In this document: positions 57,043 through 64,000 of the stretch, piece after piece
Position numbering within the stretch: the first letter of the stretch is position 1
Layout of the letters: the number at the start of each line of letters is the position of its first letter
NCBI GenBank assembly: GCA_020029615.1
Contig: JAIBJO010000001.1
Location: 1 to 64,000, forward strand
Origin: Actinomycetota bacterium
Lineage (GTDB): Bacteria; Actinomycetota; Thermoleophilia; Gaiellales; Gaiellaceae
Length of the DNA stretch: 64,000 nt
Direction of reading: 5' to 3'
The notes under the pieces: model-generated
Seen by the model: the letters and a program-made list of their open reading frames with translations, nothing else
The model's database searches: none
Told to the model about the DNA's origin: nothing
Made by a program: the position numbers and the translations under genes

Positions 57043-57912
57043 CTACGGCGAGGTAGCGGCCGCCGCCTCCCGCCGCTTCCGCCAGTAGCGCTCGATGCCG
57101 CGGAAGTGGTGCCAGTACGGAGCAGCACGGTCGTACTCGTCCGCTAGATCGAGGTCGGTCTGCGAGACGTCGTGGCGGGCGGCTGCCACGAACGTCGGCT
57201 CGTCCATCCCGTCCTCCACCCACTCCGCCCATCGACCCAGGGTTTCTCGGAGCGTCGCCAGATGCGCTTCGACGTCCTCGTACACGCCGAAGTGGATGAG
57301 GGCGAGCCGCTCGGGTGCGCGGCGTTCGATCTCGAAAATCGTCTGCTCCCACGCGTCGAGATCGAACTCCGGCGGAGGGCATGGCGGCATCACGAACGAG
57401 CCGCCTCCCACCCGGACGCCCGCAGCGTCGCCGGCGTAGAGCGTGCCCTGAGCATCCAGATACGAGACGTGGTGCGACGCGTGCCCGGGCGTGGGAAAGC
57501 ATTCGAGCCCTACGACGTCGTCCTCGACAATGTGCACGTTGCCCGCCGGAACCGGCACGAGCTCGCCCCAGAGGGCGTCGAAAGCGTCGCCGTAGAGCCG
57601 GCGTGCGCTTGCCTCGAGCTTCGAGGGATCGACGACGTGCGGCGCGCCGATCTCGGAGACGTGTACCTGTAGCCCCGGGTGCTCGCGCACGAGCGTGCCC
57701 GTCGCGCCGGCGTGGTCGAGGTGGATGTGCGAGAGAAGCAGATGCCGCAGATCGGTCAACGCGAGCCCCCGATCGGCGAGACCGACCTTCAGGTGGTCGA
57801 CGCAAGTCGTCGGCCCGCAGTCGAACAGCGCCGGCCCGTCCTCGGTCTCGACGAGGTAGCAGCCGATGATGCCCGGCAGGTAGTGGTGGAGGTCGATCGG
57901 CTCGATCGTCAT
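57043..57912 (-). CDS. MBL fold metallo-hydrolase
   Basis: LLLSHIHLDHAGATG, FPTPGHASHHVSY, YAGDAAG. Confidence 0.9.
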   Translation of the reverse strand: MTIEPIDLHHYLPGIIGCYLVETEDGPALFDCGPTTCVDHLKVGLADRGLALTDLRHLLLSHIHLDHAGATGTLVREHPGLQVHVSEIGAPHVVDPSKLEASARRLYGDAFDALWGELVPVPAGNVHIVEDDVVGLECFPTPGHASHHVSYLDAQGTLYAGDAAGVRVGGGSFVMPPCPPPEFDLDAWEQTIFEIERRAPERLALIHFGVYEDVEAHLATLRETLGRWAEWVEDGMDEPTFVAAARHDVSQTDLDLADEYDRAAPYWHHFRGIERYWRKRREAAAATSP

Positions 57913-59039
57913 CCTGCGAGTGCGGTTTCGAGGTCGGCGATCAGATCGTCGGCCGACTCGATTCCGACGGACAGGCGAATGAGGGCCGGAGGCACCGCAA
58001 AGGGTGCATCGGCCGTCGACGCGTGCGTCATCCGGGCCGGATGCTCGATGAGGCTCTCGACCCCGCCGAGACTTTCGGCGAGCTTCCAGATCCGCGTGCG
58101 TGCCACGAGGTCGACTGCCTCCTGCTCGTCCTCGAGAAGGAAGGAGATCATGCCGCCGAAGGCGCGCATCTGACGTGTCGCGATGTCGTGCCCAGGGTGT
58201 GTCTCGAGGCCCGGATAGAGGACCTGCTCGACCCGCGGATGCCCCTCGAGGAACGCTGCGACGGCGACCGCATTCGAGCAGTGCCGATCCATCCGCACGG
58301 CGAGCGTCTTCACGCCGCGCAGGATGAGCCAGCAGTCGAACGGGCCGGGCACGGCGCCGAGCGACTTCTGGAGGAACGCCAGCTGCCCGGCGACCTCCTC
58401 GTCGTTGGTTGCGACGAAGCCCCCGATGACGTCAGAGTGCCCGCCGAGGTATTTCGTCGTCGAGTGGAGCGCGACATCTGCTCCGAGGGCGAGCGGCTGC
58501 TGCAGGTACGGGGTCGCGAAGGTGTTGTCGACGACGACGAGCGCACCCACCCCATGGGCGACCTCTGACGCGGCGGCGATGTCGACGATGTTCAGCGCGG
58601 GGTTCGTCGGTGTCTCGAGCCAGACGAGCCTCGTTCGCTCGTCGAGGTGGTCCGCGAGCCCGGTCGAGATCTCTTCCGGGCCGAGGAACGTGAACCGGTA
58701 TCCCTTCGGTTCGTACACCTGCGTGAACATCCGGTAGATCCCGCCGTAGACGTCGTTGACGGCGACGACGTGGTCGTCGGGCGAGATCAGGTGCATGAGC
58801 GTCGTCGCGGCGCCGAGTCCGGACGAGAAGGCGCGTCCGTGGGCGGCGCCCTCGAGCGAGGCGATGCATTCCTGCAGCGCGGTGCGGGTCGGGTTGCCGA
58901 CACGCGCGTAGTCGTAGCCCTTGTGGACGCCCACCGCCTCCTGGACGTAGGTCGACGTCTGGTAGATCGGAGTCGTGATCGCTCCGGTCGCCGGGTCCGG
59001 CTCCTGCCCCTCGTGAATCGCGCGGGTCTCGAAGTGCAC
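57909..59039 (-). CDS. metB: Cystathionine gamma-synthase/lyase (trans-sulfuration PLP enzyme)
   Basis: TRAIHEGQEPDPATGAITTPIYQTSTYVQ, LHSTTKYLGGHSDVIGG, LAESLGGVESLIEHPARMTHAS. Confidence 0.92.
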   Translation of the reverse strand: MHFETRAIHEGQEPDPATGAITTPIYQTSTYVQEAVGVHKGYDYARVGNPTRTALQECIASLEGAAHGRAFSSGLGAATTLMHLISPDDHVVAVNDVYGGIYRMFTQVYEPKGYRFTFLGPEEISTGLADHLDERTRLVWLETPTNPALNIVDIAAASEVAHGVGALVVVDNTFATPYLQQPLALGADVALHSTTKYLGGHSDVIGGFVATNDEEVAGQLAFLQKSLGAVPGPFDCWLILRGVKTLAVRMDRHCSNAVAVAAFLEGHPRVEQVLYPGLETHPGHDIATRQMRAFGGMISFLLEDEQEAVDLVARTRIWKLAESLGGVESLIEHPARMTHASTADAPFAVPPALIRLSVGIESADDLIADLETALAG

Positions 59040-59081
59040 GTCGCGGATGCTACTGACGCCCTCTCGTCTTGTGACACTGTG

Positions 59082-60086
59082 TCACTTGGGAGCCGGCAGC
59101 GCGGCGACGCGTTCGGCGGAGAGGAGCGTCGCGAGGCTCGAGAGCGCCTCGCCGGCGCGCGACGTATCTCCCCAAGCCCCCAACACCTCGAGGGTCTTCG
59201 TTGCGCGATCGAACCGCGGTTCGATCCGTCCCACCAGACGATCGCCCGAGAGGATCGGCAAGACGTAGTAGCCGTACTCCCGGTTCGACTTCGGGACGTA
59301 CATCTCGAGGCGATAGCGGAAGCCGAAGAGCGCCTCTGCGCGGTCGCGGTCGTGTATGAGTCGATCGAACGGGGAGAGGAAGGTGATGCGGTCCGGTGGC
59401 GGATCGGCAACGGCGTCCGGGTGCGCTTCCCAGCCCGACTTCGTCAGGCGCACGCCCAGAGCCCGGAAGCGCTTCTCGGCCATCAGCCGCTCTGCCTCTC
59501 GGAGAGGGATCCTCGCCGTCTCCGGATACCAGCGATCGGCGAGATCCCACAGGCGCTGACCGTTGCGACGCCCGACGATCGCAACGGCGCCGCGCTCGTG
59601 GAGGATGTCGAGCATGACAGCGGTGTTGCGGCTCCCGTGCCAGCCGTGCGACTTCCAGGTTCGCACCGAGTCGTCGTCGAGCTCGCGGGAGAGCATCGGC
59701 CCGTTCCGCTCGAGCTCGCGCAGGACGTAGCGCTTGTAGGCGGCGTTCCGCCACATGAACTCGGAAGTACGCCGCTCCCAGGCGTACTTGTTGCTCCGGC
59801 GTCCCATGCGGGCTTTGAGCAGGGGGAGATCCTCGATCGGCCAGATGTACGCGCTCCATTCGATGAGCTTCTTCTCTTGCCACAGCAACCGATCGAGCGC
59901 AGCCGTGTCGAACGCACCCAATCGGCTCCAGAGGACGAGGTGCTGCGGAGGTGCGACCGTCGCGATCGGGTCGATCTGCAGGAAGCCGAGCCGCCGGATC
60001 GTGTCGAGGATGGTCGTTGCCGAGCCATCGAGGAGCTGGGCGCGGATCGCGATTCGCCGTGCTTCGTCCGGCGAGACGAGCCTCAT
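59082..60086 (-). CDS. HTH_42 (YcaQ/AlkZ-like) winged-helix protein
   Basis: FLQIDPIATVAPPQHLVLWSRLGAF; FLSPFDRLIHDRDRAEALFGFRYRLEMYVP. Confidence 0.85.
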   Translation of the reverse strand: MRLVSPDEARRIAIRAQLLDGSATTILDTIRRLGFLQIDPIATVAPPQHLVLWSRLGAFDTAALDRLLWQEKKLIEWSAYIWPIEDLPLLKARMGRRSNKYAWERRTSEFMWRNAAYKRYVLRELERNGPMLSRELDDDSVRTWKSHGWHGSRNTAVMLDILHERGAVAIVGRRNGQRLWDLADRWYPETARIPLREAERLMAEKRFRALGVRLTKSGWEAHPDAVADPPPDRITFLSPFDRLIHDRDRAEALFGFRYRLEMYVPKSNREYGYYVLPILSGDRLVGRIEPRFDRATKTLEVLGAWGDTSRAGEALSSLATLLSAERVAALPAPK

Positions 60087-61216
60087 CGCATGACCCGCTC
60101 GAGCCCGATGACCCGACGCAGCCGGTCGAGCGCGCGCTCGAGGGCGTCGTCCAGCGCGGCCGAGCGCCGCACACGGGGCTCGACGTGGAAGCCCTTTACG
60201 ACGAGCGTGTCCTCCCGCCTGTCCGTCTTGAGGTCGGCGCGGCCGACGATCCGGTCGCGCCAGAGGAGCGGTAGGACGTAGTAGCCGAACTGCCGCTCCG
60301 GCGCGGGCTTGTAGACCTCGATCAAGTGATCGAAGCCGAAGACGCGGCGCGCGAAGGGCCGGTCCCAGAGGAGGTTGTCGAACGGCGAGAGCAGCGATGC
60401 CGCGCTCGGTCGCGACGGCTCGAGGTCGATGCCTGCGGGCATGACCACGTCGGCGCCATCGTCAGCGACGTGAAGGCGTTCGAGAATGCCGGCTGCCACC
60501 AGGTCGTCGACGGCGGGGCGGATGCGGGCGGCCCCGCCGCGCAATCGCCAGTGCTCGACGATGCCTGCCTCGGTGAGGGCTCCCCGCGCTCGCACCGCGC
60601 GCACGGCGAGCTCGCGGAGCCGCGTCGGCTCGTCGGGCTCGCGTGCGTCGAGCACGTCGCGCGGGATCACGCGCTCGGCGACGTCATAGAGCCGCTGGAA
60701 GCCGCTCACGCGGCCGGCGATCACGAGCTCACCCGAGTTCCAGAGCGCCTCGAGCATCACCTTCGCCGGCTTCCAATCCCACATCCCGCCGCCGCCCTTG
60801 CCGTCGAAGTCCCGCGAAGCGATCGGACCGCGCTCCCGCACCACGGCGCGCACCTCCTCGGCCAGCCCGGGGTGTTGGCCGATGACGTCACCCCGCCACG
60901 GGTGGTGCGCCCGCATCGGCGCCCGAAAGAGCGGCCACTCCTCGACCGGGATGAGACAGGCCTCGTGCGCCCAGTACTCGAAGATGCGACCCCGCGCGAG
61001 CAGGCGCGAGACGGTCTCGCGGGGATACGCGCCGACCCTCGAGCCGAGCGCGATTCGGTGGCTTCGCTCGACCGCGGTGATCGAGTCGAGCTGGACACAC
61101 GAGAGCCGGCGGATGGCCTCCTCGACCTCGCGCCGCGTCCCGCTCCGCGCCCGCGGCGCGTAGCCCTGCGCCGTGATCGCGATCCGGCGCAGCGCGGTAA
61201 CCGAGATCGTCCTCAC
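60083..61216 (-). CDS. YcaQ/AlkZ-like winged-helix DNA glycosylase family protein (second paralog)
   Basis: CVQLDSITAVERSHRIALGSRVGAYPRE; LLSPFDNLLWDRPFARRVFGFDHLIEVYKP. Confidence 0.88.
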   Translation of the reverse strand: MRTISVTALRRIAITAQGYAPRARSGTRREVEEAIRRLSCVQLDSITAVERSHRIALGSRVGAYPRETVSRLLARGRIFEYWAHEACLIPVEEWPLFRAPMRAHHPWRGDVIGQHPGLAEEVRAVVRERGPIASRDFDGKGGGGMWDWKPAKVMLEALWNSGELVIAGRVSGFQRLYDVAERVIPRDVLDAREPDEPTRLRELAVRAVRARGALTEAGIVEHWRLRGGAARIRPAVDDLVAAGILERLHVADDGADVVMPAGIDLEPSRPSAASLLSPFDNLLWDRPFARRVFGFDHLIEVYKPAPERQFGYYVLPLLWRDRIVGRADLKTDRREDTLVVKGFHVEPRVRRSAALDDALERALDRLRRVIGLERVMR

Positions 61217-61363
61217 ACCGCCAACCTATCGGCCGACGACTCTTCTCCGGTCGGTGCCGCACCTTTCACGAGACGGTCATCTCGCCGCTCTAGAGTGATC
61301 GGTGCCGGCCGTCTCGATCCCTTGGGTGCCGGCTTCCTCCCCTCTCCCTCGCAGGAGGTTCTC

Positions 61364-62743
61364 ATGTCACGTGCATCCGTGCTCGTGGTCCTACTGGTCT
61401 TCGCCGGCTCGGCGACGGCGCTACTGGCATACGCGACCCGCGACAGCAGCGGGAGCTCCATCGCTTCGCCCGTCACGATTCCCCAGCCGACTGCCGCGCA
61501 GCTCGAGGCTGCATACCTGGGGAAGCTGCCGGTCGCTCCCGAGAGCGAGCGGGTCGACGTTGTCGCACCGGTGTTCTCCGACCCGACCACCATCACGAAT
61601 CCGCTCTTCCCGATAAGCGACCTCCACTCGGCCATCCTGACCGGCTCGGTCGACGGGAAGGCGTTCCACACGGAGACCACGCTTCTTCCGGACACGAGGA
61701 TCTTCGAGTGGGCCGAGGGGCAGCAGGTCGAGACACTCACGTCGCAGTACGCCGCCTACCTCGATGGTCGCATCGAGGAGGTTGCGCTCGACTACTACGC
61801 CCAGGCCGACGACGGTTCGGTCTGGTACTTCGGCGAGGACGTCTTCAACTACGACGAGAACGGCGCCGTGGCCGACACCGAGGGCACCTGGCACGCCGGC
61901 ATGGACGGCCCGCCCGCGCTGATCATGCCCGCGGCGCCTCATGTCGGCGACGTACACCGACCCGAGAACGTGCCGGGTTTCGTGTTCGAGGAGGTCACCG
62001 TCAAGACGACCGGCAAGACCGTCGACGGCCCCAGGGGTCTCGTCCGGGGCGCGCTCGTCAGCCGAGAGCTCCATCAGGACGGGACGTACTCCGACAAGGT
62101 CTTCACGCCGGGCTACGGCGAGTTCTATTCGGCTCATGGAGGCGACGTCGAGGCGCTCGCGCTCGCCGTGCCGACCGATGCGCTCGACGGCCCGGTGCCC
62201 GCCGCGCTCGAAGCGCTGTCTGGCGGTGCCGACGCAGCCTTCGTCGCGATCAGCGCGAACAACTGGAAGGCAGCCTCGGCGAGAGTCGGCACGCTCGAAG
62301 ACCGCTGGAGGACCTACCGGTCGCAGCAGGTGCCGCCAAGGATCGCCGCGGAGATGAGCTTGGCCATCACGGCGCTCGAGCGGGCGGTCACTGCTCGTGA
62401 TCAGGCGCGCGCAGGCACCGCGGCCATCGACGTCGCGCAGTCGGCGCTCGACCTCGAGCTTCGTCACCGACCCCAGGCTGAGATCGATCGGACGCGCTTC
62501 GAGCTCTGGGTACGACAGCTGCTCGTCGACGCGACCGCCCGAGACCTGGCCGGCATACGCGGCGACCTCGCCACGCTCGAGTGGATCCGTGATCGGTTCG
62601 CGACCACGCTGGACCCCGTCGAGCTCACGCGAGTCGACACGCAGCTGGTCGGTCTGCGAGGCGCACTCAACGACCGCGACCTTGGTGGAATCTCGGCAGG
62701 CGCCGCCCGCCTTCGCGCGACGCTCGCTGCCATGTCGGTCTGA
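61364..62743 (+). CDS. Secreted/lipid-facing hypothetical protein
   Basis: RBS gcaggagg, signal-like MSRASVLVVLLVFAGSATALLAYA; large conserved-looking ORF. Confidence 0.65.
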   Translation: MSRASVLVVLLVFAGSATALLAYATRDSSGSSIASPVTIPQPTAAQLEAAYLGKLPVAPESERVDVVAPVFSDPTTITNPLFPISDLHSAILTGSVDGKAFHTETTLLPDTRIFEWAEGQQVETLTSQYAAYLDGRIEEVALDYYAQADDGSVWYFGEDVFNYDENGAVADTEGTWHAGMDGPPALIMPAAPHVGDVHRPENVPGFVFEEVTVKTTGKTVDGPRGLVRGALVSRELHQDGTYSDKVFTPGYGEFYSAHGGDVEALALAVPTDALDGPVPAALEALSGGADAAFVAISANNWKAASARVGTLEDRWRTYRSQQVPPRIAAEMSLAITALERAVTARDQARAGTAAIDVAQSALDLELRHRPQAEIDRTRFELWVRQLLVDATARDLAGIRGDLATLEWIRDRFATTLDPVELTRVDTQLVGLRGALNDRDLGGISAGAARLRATLAAMSV

Positions 62744-62749
62744 GTACAA

Positions 62750-63060
62750 CTAGCTCAGCGTCTCGCGCGCCGCCGACCGCAGGTATGCGAGGACTGCGAG
62801 CACTCGCCGGTTCGTGTCGGGTGTCTGGTCGATGCGGAGCTTCATGAAGACCTGCTTCACATGTGCCTCCACGGTCCGCTCGGTGATGACGAGACGCTCG
62901 GCGATCGCGCCAATTTGAGAGCCCCTCGGCGACGAGCCCGAGCACCTCCCGCTCTGTCGGACAGCTCGTCGAGCGGGTCCGATTCGCGATGCCGCGCGAG
63001 AAGTCGCGACACGATCGTCGGGTCGATCACCGTCTCGCCCTTGGTAAGGCGTGTGCGACG
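62750..63060 (-). pseudogene. Decayed LuxR-type response-regulator C-terminus
   Basis: KGETVIDPTIVSRLLARHRESDPLDELSDR / REVLGLVAEGLSN / IGAIAERLVITERTVEAHVKQVFMKLRIDQTPDTNRRVLAVLAYL lie in three frames. Confidence 0.75.
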
Positions 63061-63251
63061 GCCGAGGTCGCAACGATTGTGCTGGCAAGCAGACTGCACC
63101 GAAGACGGCCAGCAAGCGAGCGCGCTGATTCATCTCGTGCCTCGTTTCGAACGTGTCGGAAGGCTGGCCTGCCTCGGGTTGCGGCGCATCGGCGCTGGCG
63201 TCGGTCCTCGGCGCCGGCGAACTGTGGACAGCCTCAGTCGTGCGGGCATGA

Positions 63252-64000
63252 TCAGTCCGGAACGCGGCCGTCCATGATCGCGGCGAGGCGCGCCGAGTCG
63301 ATGTTCCCGCCTGAGACGATGCAGACCACTCTGCCCTCGCCGGCGAGGCCCGCCATAGCAGCCGCGACCGTGAGGGCCGCTGCGCCTTCGGCGACGATCT
63401 GCGCGCGCGTGACGAGGAGTCGCACTCCAGCGGCAGCCTCCTCGAGCGAAATGCGAAATGATTCGCTGACGAGCTCGCGTGCGAGTTCCCACATACCGGG
63501 GAGGAGCCCACTCGAGCCGGCGCCGTCGACGAACGACGCCGTGTACGGGACGTCCACGGGAACACCGCCGTTCGCATAGGCGGAGACCAGCGGAGCTGCA
63601 GTCTCGGGCTCGCACGTATAGACGTCCGCCTCCGGTCTCAGCGCCTTCACGGCGCTCGCGATCCCGGTCGTCAGGCCGCCACCGCCCCACGGGACGACGA
63701 CGGCGTCGAAGCTCTCCAGATCCTCGACGAGCTCGAGGCCGATCGTCCCGTTGCCCGCCATCACCGGCTCGTCGAGCACCGGGTGAACGAAGAAGCCGTC
63801 GATTCCCTCTGCGCGCCGAGCGTTCATCGCCGCCCACCAGTCGTCGTGGGTGCGCAGCACCACGCGAGCGCCCAGTCGCTCGACGGCTGCGAGCTTCGAC
63901 GTCGGCGCGTTGTCCGGAGCGACGATCGTCGCCGGAACGCCGAGCAGGCGTGCCATCCAGGCGACGCCTTGAGCCATATTGCCCATGCTCGTCGTGACGA
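63252..64000 (-). CDS. Threonine/serine dehydratase-like PLP enzyme (truncated by window end)
   Basis: SMGNMAQGVAWMARLLGVPATIVAPDNAPTSKLAAVERLGA...VVPWGGGGLTTGIA...VCIVSGGNID. Confidence 0.88.
   Translation of the reverse strand, partial: VTTSMGNMAQGVAWMARLLGVPATIVAPDNAPTSKLAAVERLGARVVLRTHDDWWAAMNARRAEGIDGFFVHPVLDEPVMAGNGTIGLELVEDLESFDAVVVPWGGGGLTTGIASAVKALRPEADVYTCEPETAAPLVSAYANGGVPVDVPYTASFVDGAGSSGLLPGMWELARELVSESFRISLEEAAAGVRLLVTRAQIVAEGAAALTVAAAMAGLAGEGRVVCIVSGGNIDSARLAAIMDGRVPD

Overview
High-GC chromosomal window, probably from a deep-branching actinobacterium such as Thermoleophilia/Gaiellales (taxon inferred from gene content, not tested). It carries about 50 coding genes, 4 intact tRNAs (Asp-GTC, Lys-TTT, Glu-TTC, Val-TAC) and two tRNA-anchored accessory segments. 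Housekeeping blocks include lon, dinB, a class II DAHP synthase-tyrA-pheA-chorismate mutase operon convergent with trpG/trpE, a homocysteine methyltransferase/MTHFR fusion, a GGDEF/EAL protein, an arsR-arsM pair, and glycogen-debranching/GT4/MATE genes. Main discovery candidates: (1) a SAM-methyltransferase gene with two consecutive in-frame UGA codons followed by a SECIS-like hairpin; (2) a trp leader peptide (MSPASLRSWSWHPVRSGSVR) with hairpins upstream of trpE; (3) a 1098-aa one-component receptor fusing SARP-type wHTH+BTAD, one TM helix, a beta-propeller and an SBP_bac_5 domain, inside a segment bounded by tRNA-Asp and a displaced tRNA-Asp 3' fragment; (4) a second scarred segment between tRNA-Val and a degenerate tRNA-Val 3' fragment, containing decayed copies of one short peptide motif; (5) palindromes overlapping the start codons of PadR, DUF4395 and arsM genes. 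All calls come from reading the sequence and the supplied ORFs; no database search or folding program was run.
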